DNA of 64,000 bases from Streptomyces decoyicus (GTDB lineage: Bacteria > Actinomycetota > Actinomycetes > Streptomycetales > Streptomycetaceae), in NCBI RefSeq assembly GCF_019880305.1, contig NZ_CP082301.1, forward strand, positions 806,001 to 870,000. The letters are read 5' to 3'. Below the pieces are notes generated by a model that searched no databases, was not told the DNA's origin, and was given only the letters and a program-made list of their open reading frames with translations. Position numbers and translations under genes: made by a program. This document shows, piece after piece, positions 1-8,635 of this stretch. Within the stretch, counting starts at the first letter, position 1. Every line of letters starts with the position of its first letter.

Positions 1-972
1 GAGGTTGGGGTTGAAGGCCTTCAGGACGCGTTCGACGGTCGCGGGGCCGTCGGCCGGCATCACACCGTCCTCGGTGAACATCGGCAGGGTGTCCTTGATC
101 GCCTGGGCGTACAGTTCCTTGCCGCCCTGCGCGTAGTCGGACGGCATCTTCGCGGCGATCTGCTCGGGGGTGTGCGTGGACATCCACTTGAGGGTCTTCA
201 CCAGGGCGCGGGCCAGCTTCCGCACGGTGTCCTTGTGGCTGTTCACCCAGTCGGTGTTCATGTACAGGCTGGAGGACGGGTACGGGCCGCCGAGCGCCTT
301 CTGCGAGCCCTCGGGGGTGCGCATGTCGATGAGGACCTTGCCGAGCTTCTTGTCCAGGATCTGCGCGACCGTCGGGTCCGTCGTCATCCCGCCCTGGATC
401 GAGGCCTGTTGGAGGGCCGAGATGAAGGTCTGTCCGGCGCCGACCGCCACCGGGGTGAACTCGTTCGTCTGCACGCCGTTCTTCACCGCGAGGTACTTGG
501 TCAGGAAGTCGGTGGACGAGCCGAGGCCGGTGACGCCGAGCTTCTTGCCCCTGAAGTCCTTGGCCGAGGTGAGGTCGCCCGCCGCCTTGTCGGAGACGAC
601 TTCGACCTCACCGGGGGCGTGCGCGAGCTGCACCACCGATTCCACCTGCTTGCCCTTGACCTGGAGATCGAGGGTGTGGTCGTAGAAGCCGACGACGCCC
701 TGGACGTCGCCGGAGACCAGCGAGGTGGTGGCCTGCACACCGGCCGGTTCGGTCAGCAGCGTGACGTGGACGCCTTCGTCCTCGAAATAGCCCAGCTGCT
801 GGGTGAGTCTCGCGGGCAGATAGATGACCTTGTCGAGGCCGCCCACCATGATCTTGATCTTGCCGTTCTTGTCCTCGGAGCCGGCGGCCGAGGAACCGCC
901 GCAGGCGGTGACGGTGGTCAGGGCGAGGGCGGCGGCGGCCACGGCGGCAGAGAGCTTCAGCGGGGTACGCAT
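1..972 (-). CDS. ABC transporter substrate-binding lipoprotein, NitT/TauT/SsuA type (3' end outside window)
   Basis: The first 324 codons of a periplasmic-binding-protein-like lipoprotein; the reading frame is open to the window edge, so the C-terminus is missing. The N-terminus is a lipoprotein signal peptide (MRTPLKLS, Ala/Leu-rich core, then TVTACGG with the lipobox Cys). Downstream, segments such as KIMVGGLDKVIYLPARL and GYFEDEGVHVTLL match the SsuA/TauA/THI5 fold, which captures small organic anions, sulfonates or pyrimidine precursors outside the membrane. It is the last of three co-directional genes (ATPase, permease, binding protein). The substrate cannot be read from the sequence. 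Only the gene type is confident. Confidence 0.85.
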   Translation of the reverse strand, partial: MRTPLKLSAAVAAAALALTTVTACGGSSAAGSEDKNGKIKIMVGGLDKVIYLPARLTQQLGYFEDEGVHVTLLTEPAGVQATTSLVSGDVQGVVGFYDHTLDLQVKGKQVESVVQLAHAPGEVEVVSDKAAGDLTSAKDFRGKKLGVTGLGSSTDFLTKYLAVKNGVQTNEFTPVAVGAGQTFISALQQASIQGGMTTDPTVAQILDKKLGKVLIDMRTPEGSQKALGGPYPSSSLYMNTDWVNSHKDTVRKLARALVKTLKWMSTHTPEQIAAKMPSDYAQGGKELYAQAIKDTLPMFTEDGVMPADGPATVERVLKAFNPNL

Positions 973-1037
973 GGTCACGTCCTTGTGAGGTGGAAAGAGG
1001 GCTGTACGTACGGGCCGGGGTTCAGCGGTCCAGCGGT

Positions 1038-1919
1038 TCAGCGGCCCTCGGCGGCATCGGCCGGCTTCCAGCGGAAGAGCCGCCGTTCGAGGAACGCCAG
1101 CAGCCCTTCGGCGAGCAGGGCGACGAGGGCGAGGATCACCATGGCGGCGTACACACCGGCCGCGTTGAAGGTGCCCTGGGACGCCGAGACCAGCAGGCCG
1201 AGGCCCTTGGTCGCCCCGATGTACTCGCCGACGATCGCGCCGATCAGCGCGAAGCCGAAGCTGACATGCAGGCTGGTGAAGATCCATGAGGTGGCGGAGG
1301 GGATCACCACCTGCAGGGTGACCTGGCGGTTGCTCGCGCCGAGGATGCGGGAGTTGGCGACCAGGTTGCGGTCGACCTCCCGGGCGCCCTGGAAGGCGTT
1401 GAAGAAGACCGGGAAGAAGACGAGGACGACGGCGGAGGCGACCTTGGAGGCCGGTCCGAGGCCGAACCAGATGAGGAAGATGGGGGCCAGCACGATCCGC
1501 GGCAGCGCGTTGAGCACCTTGATGTACGGGCCGAGCACATCGGCCAGGAAGCGGATCCGGCCGAGCGCGATCCCCAGCACCACACCGCCGATGACGCCGA
1601 TGACCCAGCCGAGCAGCGCTTCGTAGAGCGTGTACCAGATCTGCTCCCACAGCGAGCCCTGCGGGGTGCCGTGCAGCGCCCACTGGCTCATCTGGTCCCA
1701 GATCCTGGAGGGCATGGAGAAGTTGAACGGATCGATGACGGCGGCGCGGGCCAGCCCCTCCCACAGCCCGATCAGTCCGACGAGCAGCAGCACCCGGGTG
1801 CCGTGGACCAGGAGTTTGTGGTGACGCGCGGCGCGCGCCCTGGCCTGGGAACGGTCCGTAGGGCCCGCTCCGGCCGGTGACTTGGCCACGGTGACGGTCT
1901 CAGGCGGCATCCGCGGCAC
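1038..1919 (-). CDS. ABC transporter permease, SsuC/TauC type
   Basis: A 293-residue inner-membrane permease with about six membrane segments and a BPD_transp_1 region. The EAA-type coupling loop lies around NAFQGAREVDRNLVANSRILGAS, the site that contacts the ATPase. A second in-frame ATG lies three codons downstream of the first (MPRMPPETV). The start overlaps the end of the ATPase gene by about 20 bases, so the two are translated together. It forms the channel of the importer encoded with its neighbours. Family assignment is firm; the substrate (nitrate, taurine, sulfonate, thiamine precursor or other) is unknown. Confidence 0.88.
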   Translation of the reverse strand: MPRMPPETVTVAKSPAGAGPTDRSQARARAARHHKLLVHGTRVLLLVGLIGLWEGLARAAVIDPFNFSMPSRIWDQMSQWALHGTPQGSLWEQIWYTLYEALLGWVIGVIGGVVLGIALGRIRFLADVLGPYIKVLNALPRIVLAPIFLIWFGLGPASKVASAVVLVFFPVFFNAFQGAREVDRNLVANSRILGASNRQVTLQVVIPSATSWIFTSLHVSFGFALIGAIVGEYIGATKGLGLLVSASQGTFNAAGVYAAMVILALVALLAEGLLAFLERRLFRWKPADAAEGR

Positions 1920-2715
1920 CCCTCTCGCGGGTGATCCGGACCTCTTCGCCGAGCGAGGACCAGATCTCCCGGTAGATCTCGATGAACCGGGGCTCCAGCC
2001 GGACGGTCTCGACCTTGCGGGGACGCGGCAGATCGATCTCGAAGACCTCCTTGACGGTGGCCGGCCCTGCGGTCATGACCACGACCTTGTCGGCGAGGGC
2101 GATGGACTCCTCCAGGTCGTGGGTGACGAAGACGACGGAGGCTCCGGTTCCCGACCACAGCTCCAACAGCTCGTCCGACATCAGTGCCCGGGTCTGCACA
2201 TCGAGCGCGGAGAACGGCTCGTCCATGAGCAGGAGTTCGGGGTCGTTGACGAAGGTCGCGGCGAGCGCGACACGTTTGCGCTGCCCGCCCGAGAGCTGGT
2301 GCGGATAGCGGTCCTCGAAGGCCGTGAGCCCGACCCGGGCGAGCCACTCCCGCGCCCGCTGCCTGGCCTCGGCCTTCGGTACGCCGCGGAACCGGGGCCC
2401 GGCCATCACGTTCGACAGCACGGTGCGCCACGGGAAGACCGCGTCCTGCTGGAAGACGAACCCGATCTTGTCGCCGATGCCGCGTACCGGCTCACCGGCG
2501 ACCAGCACCTCGCCTTCCGTGGGCTCTTCCAGCCCGCTGACCAGCGTCAGCGTGGTGGACTTGCCGCACCCGGTGGGGCCGACGACCGCGACGAACTCAC
2601 CGCGTCCGACGACCAGATCCAGATCCCGGACGGCCGTGTGCAGCGCCCCCGAAGGAGTCCGGAATGCCTTGCTCGTACCCCGCAGTTCGATAGCGGGGCT
2701 CGTGTGGCTGTTCAT
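1900..2715 (-). CDS. ABC transporter ATP-binding protein, SsuB/TauB type
   Basis: A 271-residue cytoplasmic ATPase of the NitT/TauT family. Walker A is GPTGCGKST, the signature is LSGGQRKRVALA, Walker B is LLLMDEPFSALD, and the H-loop is VFVTHDLEES. I place the start at the ATG at 2715 rather than 24 codons upstream, because MNSHTSPAIELRG begins at the usual family position. No Shine-Dalgarno precedes it. Instead TAGCCT sits 8 bases upstream, which fits a leaderless mRNA. It is the first gene of the importer operon and is divergent from the sensor-kinase gene at 2943. Confidence 0.88.
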   Translation of the reverse strand: MNSHTSPAIELRGTSKAFRTPSGALHTAVRDLDLVVGRGEFVAVVGPTGCGKSTTLTLVSGLEEPTEGEVLVAGEPVRGIGDKIGFVFQQDAVFPWRTVLSNVMAGPRFRGVPKAEARQRAREWLARVGLTAFEDRYPHQLSGGQRKRVALAATFVNDPELLLMDEPFSALDVQTRALMSDELLELWSGTGASVVFVTHDLEESIALADKVVVMTAGPATVKEVFEIDLPRPRKVETVRLEPRFIEIYREIWSSLGEEVRITRERGAADAA

Positions 2716-2723
2716 GGCTCGGG

Positions 2724-2729
2724 AGGCTA
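2724..2729 (-). promoter_or_regulatory. -10 box of a leaderless promoter for the ABC importer operon
   Basis: TAGCCT on the minus strand fits the TAnnnT Streptomyces -10 consensus and ends 8 bases before the ATG. There is no Shine-Dalgarno, so transcription probably starts at or next to the start codon. I see no convincing -35 box. Upstream on the same strand, two TTGCGC elements lie 19 bases apart (2764-2769 and 2783-2788) and could bind a regulator. Confidence 0.4.
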
Positions 2730-2942
2730 GGAGTGATCCGGGCCACAGCGGCAGCCTTGTGGGCGCAAGCCACCTTTCTGCGCGCAAACCCTGTTGTGCT
2801 CATTCTGCTCACGCTAGAACGGCTAAGTCCTCACCAGGGGGTGTGCGCGCGCTCACGCACGGCTTACGGTGCGGGCACCGCGAGATGAAAAAGGAAGATT
2901 CGGTTCCGCAAAGGGCGGAGGGCCGGAGACAAGGGAGACCCC

Positions 2943-4673
2943 ATGCGGATCCGCTGGCCACGACGGGTCTTTGCGCAGGTGCTGACCGCGCAAGTGGCCC
3001 TCACCACCGGGGTCATGGTGCTCGCCACCGGCCTGTTCCTCGCCCCGCTCAGCTCCGAGCTGGACGACCAGGCGATGCGCCGGGCGCTGTCCATCGCCCA
3101 GACCACCGCCGCCGACCCGGACCTCGCCCGGGAGCTGGTCACCACCGGGCCGACGGAGCACGGGCCGGTGCAGGCCGACGCGGAGCGGATCCGTACCGCG
3201 ACCGGGGCGCTGTACATCGTCGTGATGGACACCCGTGGAGTGCGCTGGTCCCACACCCACACCGACGAGATCGGGCGGCACGTCTCCACCGATCCGAGCC
3301 GGACCCTCGCCGGGCGGCAGGTGCGTCAGATCGACACCGGCACGCTGGGGCGGTCGGCCCGCGCCAAGGTGCCGCTGCGCGATGGCCACGGCCGGATCGT
3401 CGGTGCCGTATCGGTCGGTATCGCCTACGAGAGCGTCCGCGGGCGGCTGTTCGGCACCATTCCCGGACTGCTGCGCTATGCGGGTGCCGCACTGGCCGTC
3501 GGTGTGCTGGCCGCGGTCGCACTCTCCCGGGGACTGCGGCGCCGTACGCACGGTGTGGCGTTCGCCGATATCTCCGCGCTGCTCGACGAGCGGGAGGCGA
3601 TGCTGCACGGCATCCGCGAGGGCGTCGTCGCCTTCGACCGGCGCGGCCGCATCCGGCTGGTCAATGACGAGGCCGCGCGGTTGCTGGGCCTGGACGCACG
3701 GGCGGCCGGCCGGGCGTTGGACGAGGTGCTGCCGCCGGGCCGGACGACGGATGTGCTGGCCGGGCGGGTGGACGGCGCGGATCTGCTGGCCGTCAGCGGC
3801 GGGCGGGTGCTGGTCGCGAACCGGATGCCGACCCAGGACGGCGGGGCGGTGGTGACCCTGCGGGACCGCACCGAACTGGAGCTGCTCGGCCGTGAACTGG
3901 ACAGCACCCAGGGGCTGCTGGATGCCCTGCGGGCCCAGGACCACGAGCATGCCAATCAACTGCACACCGTGCGCGGGCTGCTGGAGCTCGGCCGGCACGA
4001 AAAGGCGGTGGAGTTCGTCAGCGAAGTGGCCAGTGCGCAGCGGGCGTCCGCGGAGCAGATCGCGGAGCGGGTGCACGATCCGCTGCTGTCGGCGCTGCTC
4101 GTCGGCAAGGCGGCCGTCGCGGCCGAGCGCGGGGTGTCGCTGCGGGTGTCGTCCGCGACGCTGCTGCCCGATGCGGTGGTCGACCCGCGCGACCTGGTGA
4201 CCGTGCTGGGCAATCTCATCGACAACGCGCTGGACGCCACCGCGGAGCGCCGCTGCGACGAGCCGTTCGTCGAGGTGGAGCTGCGGGCCGAGCGCAGCAC
4301 GGCCGTGCTGCGGGTCTCGGACACCGGACCGGGGGTGCCGCCGCGGCTGCGGGAGCGGATCTTCGCCGAGGGCTGGTCCTCCAAGGCCGCCCCGCCCGCA
4401 CCCGGGGCTCCGTCGTCCGCGCACCCGGCGGGCTTCCACCGCGGCCGCGGCATCGGCCTCGCGCTGGTGCGCCGGCTCGCCGAGCGCTACGGCGGGATGG
4501 CCCGGGTGACCGCCCGCGCGGGCGGCGGCGCGGTCTTCACCGTCGTCCTCCCCGAGGCGCTCGCCCGGCAGGACGACTCCCCGGAGCGTCGGCTCACGGC
4601 GGCGGGAGAGCCACGGGGAAACGGGAGAGCCACGGCGAAAGAAGAACCACTGGTGAAGGGGAGACCACGGTGA
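2943..4673 (+). CDS. Sensor histidine kinase, CitA/DcuS type
   Basis: A 576-residue membrane kinase. One membrane segment lies at about residues 11-34, an extracytoplasmic PAS-like sensor at 40-170, a second segment at about 174-195 and a cytoplasmic PAS at about 210-310. The H-box AQDHEHANQLH carries the phospho-acceptor His334, in the arrangement seen in CitA and DcuS (SpoOB-type dimerisation). The ATPase domain has the N-box NLIDNALDA and a GIGLALVRRLAERYGG lid region. The start has AAGGGAGA 6 bases upstream. This family senses carboxylates such as citrate or C4-dicarboxylates outside the cell. The response regulator follows 79 bases downstream. Neighbouring transporter genes are the natural target, but this is inference. 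Confidence 0.9.
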   Translation: MRIRWPRRVFAQVLTAQVALTTGVMVLATGLFLAPLSSELDDQAMRRALSIAQTTAADPDLARELVTTGPTEHGPVQADAERIRTATGALYIVVMDTRGVRWSHTHTDEIGRHVSTDPSRTLAGRQVRQIDTGTLGRSARAKVPLRDGHGRIVGAVSVGIAYESVRGRLFGTIPGLLRYAGAALAVGVLAAVALSRGLRRRTHGVAFADISALLDEREAMLHGIREGVVAFDRRGRIRLVNDEAARLLGLDARAAGRALDEVLPPGRTTDVLAGRVDGADLLAVSGGRVLVANRMPTQDGGAVVTLRDRTELELLGRELDSTQGLLDALRAQDHEHANQLHTVRGLLELGRHEKAVEFVSEVASAQRASAEQIAERVHDPLLSALLVGKAAVAAERGVSLRVSSATLLPDAVVDPRDLVTVLGNLIDNALDATAERRCDEPFVEVELRAERSTAVLRVSDTGPGVPPRLRERIFAEGWSSKAAPPAPGAPSSAHPAGFHRGRGIGLALVRRLAERYGGMARVTARAGGGAVFTVVLPEALARQDDSPERRLTAAGEPRGNGRATAKEEPLVKGRPR

Positions 4674-4752
4674 CAGGAGTGCGACGGCGGCTGCGGCGCC
4701 ACGGGCGTGCGGAGCCGCATGGGCGAAGACCCCCGGTCGGCGGAGCGCCACG

Positions 4753-5445
4753 ATGATCGATGTGCTGGTCGTGGACGACGACTTCCACGTCGCCGAGATC
4801 AATGCCGCGTATGTGTCCCAGGTAGCCGGCTTCCGGGTCACCGGCCGCGCCCACACCGCCGCCCAGGCGCTCGCCACCCTGGAGCGCACCCATGTCGATC
4901 TGGTGCTGCTCGACCACTATCTGCCCGACGAAACGGGCCTGGCGCTGGTGCGGCGGCTACGGCAGCTCGGCCACCGCGCCGACGTGATCATGGTGACGGC
5001 GGCCCGTGATGTCGCCACGGTCCAGGACGCGATGCGCTGCGGTGCGCTGCAGTATCTCGTCAAACCGTTCGGCTTCTCCGGACTGCGCGCCAAGCTCGAC
5101 GGCTACGCGACGCTGCGCCGGACCGTGGAGGGGGTGGGCGGCCGCGGCGAGGCCGGCCAGGAGCAGGTGGACCGGATCTTCGGCGCCTTCAGGACCACGG
5201 ACTCCCCGCACACGGAGCTTCCCAAGGGCCACTCGGCGGCGACCGTCGATCTGATCCGCCGGGTCCTGGGCGCGGCCGGACACCCGCTGTCCGCCCACGA
5301 GGTCGCCGAACGCGCCGGTGTCAGCCGCTCCACGGCCCAGCGCTACCTCAAACACCTCGAACGCGGCGGCCACATCACCCTGACCCTCAAATACGGGGAC
5401 ACCGGACGCCCCGAGCACCGCTACCGATGGGCGGCCGCACACTGA
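4753..5445 (+). CDS. Response regulator, CitB/DpiA type
   Basis: A 230-residue regulator pairing with the kinase upstream. The receiver domain has acidic residues at 8-10 (VVDDDF), phospho-acceptor Asp54 (LLLDHYLPD), Thr82 and Lys104 (LVKPFGF). After a linker, the C-terminal part (about residues 165-225) contains a winged-helix motif, HEVAERAGVSRSTAQRYLKHLE, as in CitB/DcuR proteins. It should bind DNA and activate uptake or catabolism genes when the kinase senses its ligand. No target site can be proven here. The divergent ABC importer shares the intergenic region upstream of the kinase and is a candidate target. Confidence 0.9.
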   Translation: MIDVLVVDDDFHVAEINAAYVSQVAGFRVTGRAHTAAQALATLERTHVDLVLLDHYLPDETGLALVRRLRQLGHRADVIMVTAARDVATVQDAMRCGALQYLVKPFGFSGLRAKLDGYATLRRTVEGVGGRGEAGQEQVDRIFGAFRTTDSPHTELPKGHSAATVDLIRRVLGAAGHPLSAHEVAERAGVSRSTAQRYLKHLERGGHITLTLKYGDTGRPEHRYRWAAAH

Positions 5446-5495
5446 CCGGTCCCGTCACGACGGTCCGTACGGCCGGCTGCCCGGCAGGCCCCGCG

Positions 5496-5522
5496 GAATC
5501 CGCAGAATCCGCAGAATCCGCG
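5496..5522 (+). repeat. Three tandem copies of a 9-bp unit
   Basis: The 9-base unit GAATCCGCA is repeated three times, with the last copy slightly changed, between the response-regulator and acetyltransferase genes. It lies upstream of the likely leaderless promoter. Its function is unknown and it may be simple slippage. Confidence 0.5.
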
Positions 5523-5572
5523 CGGACGAGTCCGCCAGGAGCACGAGCCGGACGGGGCCGTGCGGACCCGCC

Positions 5573-5578
5573 TAGGCT
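5573..5578 (+). promoter_or_regulatory. -10 box of a leaderless promoter for the acetyltransferase gene
   Basis: TAGGCT (TAnnnT) ends 7 bases before the ATG at 5586, and no Shine-Dalgarno is present. This matches the leaderless arrangement seen for the ABC operon at 2715. No good -35 is visible. Confidence 0.45.
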
Positions 5579-5585
5579 GCCGATC

Positions 5586-6191
5586 ATGAATGCAGTGACG
5601 ACCAGTGGGACGGGCCCCGGGCCCGACATCCTCGACGCGATACGACTGACCGCCGATCCGGAGCTGGCGGCCGGCTTCGCCGCGTCGGCACACCGGATCC
5701 TGGCGGACCTGGTCCGCGGCGGTGCACCGCTCGGCTGGGTCGACCCGCCCCCCGCGGACGAGGTGGCCGAGCTCGTCGACCGCGTGCTGCGCGCCGCACG
5801 GTCCGGGGACGGGGCGCTGCGTGCGGCGTATGCGGGCGGCCGGCTGGTCGGGCTGGGGTACTGGTTGCGCTATGCCCGTCCGACCAATCGGCAGCACGCG
5901 GATCTGGAGAAGCTCGCGGTGGCGCCGGAGGCTCATGGCCAGGGCATCGGCCGGTCGCTGACCAGCGCTCTGGTCGAGGACGCCCGGGGTGCGGGGATCG
6001 AGGTCCTCACTCTGGACGCACGGGCCGACAACACCAGGGCACTGGGCCTCTACCGGTCACTCGGCTTCAGCGAATACGGCCGCCTCCCCGACTTCGTCGC
6101 CATGGGCGGCCGCCGCTACGACAAGGTCTTCTACATGCTGGACTTCCGCGGAACCGGGCAGCCGGGGCAGCGAGCGTCGCACCCGCAGTAG
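5586..6191 (+). CDS. GNAT-family N-acetyltransferase
   Basis: A 201-residue acetyl-CoA-dependent acetyltransferase. The GNAT core is clear: strand-turn EKLAVAPEAHGQGIGRSL contains the acetyl-CoA pyrophosphate loop (Q/R-x-x-G-x-G/A), and NTRALGLYRSLGFSEYGR is the typical C-terminal motif B. Translation from the ATG at 5586 gives a normal-length domain; an upstream in-frame extension is low-complexity (repeated AES) and unlikely. The acceptor substrate cannot be inferred. It stands alone between the two-component system and the asparagine operon. Confidence 0.8.
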   Translation: MNAVTTSGTGPGPDILDAIRLTADPELAAGFAASAHRILADLVRGGAPLGWVDPPPADEVAELVDRVLRAARSGDGALRAAYAGGRLVGLGYWLRYARPTNRQHADLEKLAVAPEAHGQGIGRSLTSALVEDARGAGIEVLTLDARADNTRALGLYRSLGFSEYGRLPDFVAMGGRRYDKVFYMLDFRGTGQPGQRASHPQ

Positions 6192-6251
6192 CGGCGTCGT
6201 CACGAAGGGGCGCGGGGGCCGACCCATGGGGAATCCCCTGCGCCCCACCTC

Positions 6252-6281
6252 TTGACAGCTCCCCCGGCTGGAACTGACGAT
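6252..6281 (+). promoter_or_regulatory. Promoter of the asparagine-catabolism operon
   Basis: TTGACA at 6252-6257 is a perfect -35. With an 18-base spacer, GACGAT (6276-6281) is a fair -10. The GTG at 6288 then falls at the expected transcription start, implying a leaderless message. The TTG inside the -35 is in frame with the regulator gene but is best read as promoter, not start codon. Confidence 0.5.
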
Positions 6282-6287
6282 CCACGG

Positions 6288-7025
6288 GTGAACCTGTCAG
6301 ACAGCCAGACAGCTGGCGATGTGCCCCGGCGGATCAGCGCGATGGAAGCAGTCCTGCACCATTTGCGCGGCGCCATCGAGCGGGGCGACTACGCGGTCGG
6401 GGACAAGCTCCCCTCCGAGGCGGAGCTCTGCCGGCGGCTGGAAGTGAGCAGACCCGTGCTCCGGGAGGCGCTGCGCGCGCTCCAGACCATGGGGCTGACG
6501 GTCTCGCGTACCGGCAAGGGCACCTTCGTCGTCTCGGACGGCGCGGTGGCGGACCCCACCTTCGGCGACTACGCGGCGAGCGACCTCCTCGAGGTGCGCC
6601 GGCATGTGGAGATCCCGGTGGCCGGGTACGCGGCGGTGCGCCGAACGCCGGAGGACCTCGATCAGCTGACCCATCTGCTGGAGCGGATGGAGCGGGAGAC
6701 CGACACCACCGCATGGGTGGCGATGGATTCCCTCTTCCATCTCGCCGTCGCGCAGGCGGCCCGCAATCCGGTCTTCCGCAGGGTCATCGAGGAGATCCGC
6801 GATGCGCTGGCCCGCCAGTCGGCCTTCCTCAACGAACTCGGGGGCCGGCGCGAGCAGTCGAACCGGGAACACCGGGCGATCGTCGAGGCACTCGTCGACA
6901 GCTCCGAACACGACGCGGTGGAAGCCATGCGGCACCACCTCGCCCGCGTCGAGACGACGCTGACCACCATCGTGCGGCCGCAACACCGTACGACCCCCTC
7001 CACGGAAGACGAGGATCACGCGTGA
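6288..7025 (+). CDS. GntR-family (FadR/FCD) regulator of the asparagine operon
   Basis: About 245 residues. The N-terminal winged helix ([26 protein letters not shown]) is the GntR DNA-binding domain. An FCD-type helical effector domain follows, with metal-ligand-like residues in [16 protein letters not shown] choose GTG 6288 because a -35/-10 pair places the transcript start there. An inverted repeat (6294-6304) lies directly under it, suggesting autorepression. Its stop overlaps the GTG of the permease gene (GTGA), so the regulator is the first gene of the operon. The likely effector is asparagine, aspartate or a related metabolite, inferred from the downstream genes. Confidence 0.85.
   Translation: MNLSDSQTAGDVPRRISAMEAVLHHLRGAIERGDYAVGDKLPSEAELCRRLEVSRPVLREALRALQTMGLTVSRTGKGTFVVSDGAVADPTFGDYAASDLLEVRRHVEIPVAGYAAVRRTPEDLDQLTHLLERMERETDTTAWVAMDSLFHLAVAQAARNPVFRRVIEEIRDALARQSAFLNELGGRREQSNREHRAIVEALVDSSEHDAVEAMRHHLARVETTLTTIVRPQHRTTPSTEDEDHA
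6294..6304 (+). promoter_or_regulatory. Putative GntR auto-operator CTGTC-A-GACAG
   Basis: A perfect 5-1-5 inverted repeat immediately downstream of the predicted transcription start. It has the GTC-N-GAC core typical of FadR-subfamily GntR operators. A second, looser repeat (CCAG-ACAG-CTGG) follows at 6305-6316. Binding here would block the operon that the regulator itself heads. Confidence 0.45.
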
Positions 7026-8635
7026 GCGAGCAATCCCTCCGGCAGGCGGAACGGCAGCAGCAACAGGGAGCAGGACAGGACGCCGCACAGCGGCCGTCGG
7101 GCGGGCATGTGGACGCCGGTGACGCCGGGTACCAGAAGTCCCTCACCTCCCGGCACGTCAACATGATCGCGATCGGCGGGGCCATCGGCACCGGGCTCTT
7201 CCTCGGCGCGGGCGGCCGGCTCGCCGGCGCCGGGCCCTCACTGGCGGTGGCGTACGCGGTCTGCGGCCTGTTCGCGTTCCTGGTGGTGCGCGCGCTGGGT
7301 GAGCTGGTGCTGCACCGGCCGTCCTCGGGTGCGTTCGTGTCGTACGCGCGGGAGTTCCTCGGCGAGAAGGGGGCGTTCGTCGCGGGCTGGATGTACTTCC
7401 TGAACTGGGCGACCACCGGAATCGCGGACATCACGGCGGTGGCGACCTATACGCACTACTGGGGCATGTTCTCCGACGTCCCGCAGTGGGTGATCGCGCT
7501 GATCGCGCTCGCGGTCGTGCTGACGGTGAACCTCATCTCCGTGAAGATCTTCGGCGAGCTGGAATTCTGGTTCGCGATCGTCAAGGTCGGTGCGCTGGTC
7601 GTCTTCATGCTGATCGGCATCTTTCTGCTGGTCACCCAGCACCCGGTGGCCGGCCACTCCCCCGGCCCCTCGCTGATCGCCGACCACGGCGGGCTCTTCC
7701 CGACCGGGACCCTGGCGATGCTGCTGGTCATCCAGGGTGTGGTGTTCGCCTATGCCTCGGTCGAGCTGGTCGGTGTCACGGCCGGCGAGACCGCCGAGCC
7801 GGAGAAGATCATGCCCAGGGCGATCAACTCCATCATGTGGCGGGTGGCGCTGTTCTACGTCGGCTCGGTGGTGCTGCTGGCGATGCTGCTGCCCTGGAGC
7901 TCGTACTCGGCCGCCGAGAGCCCCTTCGTCACCGTGCTGTCCCGTGTGGGGATACCGGCCGCGGGCGGTGTGATGAACCTCGTCGTGCTCACCGCCGCGA
8001 TGTCCAGCCTCAACTCCGGCCTCTACTCCACCGGGCGCATCCTGCGCTCGATGGCGATGTCCGGCTCCGCGCCGCGGTTCACCGGGGTGATGAGCCGCAG
8101 CCAGGTCCCCTACGGCGGCATTCTGCTCACCTCGGGAGTCTGCGTACTGGGCGTGGGGCTCAACTACGTCGTGCCGAGCGAGGCGTTCGAGATCGTGCTG
8201 AACTTCGCGGCGATCGGCATCCTCAGCACCTGGGCAATGATCATGGTCTGTCATCTGCTCTTCTGGCGGAAGGCGCAGGCCGGGCTGCTCGTCCGCCCCG
8301 GCTACCGGCTCCCCGGATCGCCCTGGACCGAGTGCGTCACGCTGGCCTTTCTCGCCCTCGTCCTGGTCTTGATGTGGGCCGACGGCGGCGCCGGCCGCAC
8401 GACCGTACTGTCGCTGCCCGCGATCGTGGCGGCCCTGGTCGGGGGCTGGTTCCTGGTGCGGGGCCGGGTCGGCACCCTCCGGGACGCCGCGGCGCGCGAG
8501 AGCGGCGGGCTGGCGGCCCCCGACGGCGCCGGGCCCGCGACGGGCCCCGGCAGCACACCACACACCCCGCACACCGAAGACACCCACAGCACCGAAGACA
8601 GCAACAGCACCGAAAGCACCGAGAACGGATCATGA
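7022..8635 (+). CDS. ansP: L-asparagine permease (AnsP-type, APC superfamily)
   Basis: A 537-residue amino-acid/polyamine-organocation transporter with twelve hydrophobic segments. The first carries the family motif [16 protein letters not shown], and the region after it reads [31 protein letters not shown], characteristic of the AnsP/GabP/AroP group. Length and sequence order match AnsP permeases. The GTG start overlaps the regulator stop by four bases, and its stop overlaps the asparaginase ATG. The last 30 residues are a low-complexity His/Thr/Glu/Ser tail not seen in the family core. Asparagine as substrate is inferred from family and from the two enzymes downstream. Confidence 0.88.
   Translation: MSEQSLRQAERQQQQGAGQDAAQRPSGGHVDAGDAGYQKSLTSRHVNMIAIGGAIGTGLFLGAGGRLAGAGPSLAVAYAVCGLFAFLVVRALGELVLHRPSSGAFVSYAREFLGEKGAFVAGWMYFLNWATTGIADITAVATYTHYWGMFSDVPQWVIALIALAVVLTVNLISVKIFGELEFWFAIVKVGALVVFMLIGIFLLVTQHPVAGHSPGPSLIADHGGLFPTGTLAMLLVIQGVVFAYASVELVGVTAGETAEPEKIMPRAINSIMWRVALFYVGSVVLLAMLLPWSSYSAAESPFVTVLSRVGIPAAGGVMNLVVLTAAMSSLNSGLYSTGRILRSMAMSGSAPRFTGVMSRSQVPYGGILLTSGVCVLGVGLNYVVPSEAFEIVLNFAAIGILSTWAMIMVCHLLFWRKAQAGLLVRPGYRLPGSPWTECVTLAFLALVLVLMWADGGAGRTTVLSLPAIVAALVGGWFLVRGRVGTLRDAAARESGGLAAPDGAGPATGPGSTPHTPHTEDTHSTEDSNSTESTENGS

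Noticed and set aside
6252-6290. TTG at 6252 as the start of the GntR gene
   Set aside because: It is the first base of a perfect TTGACA -35 box. GTG 6288 fits the promoter and operator layout better.
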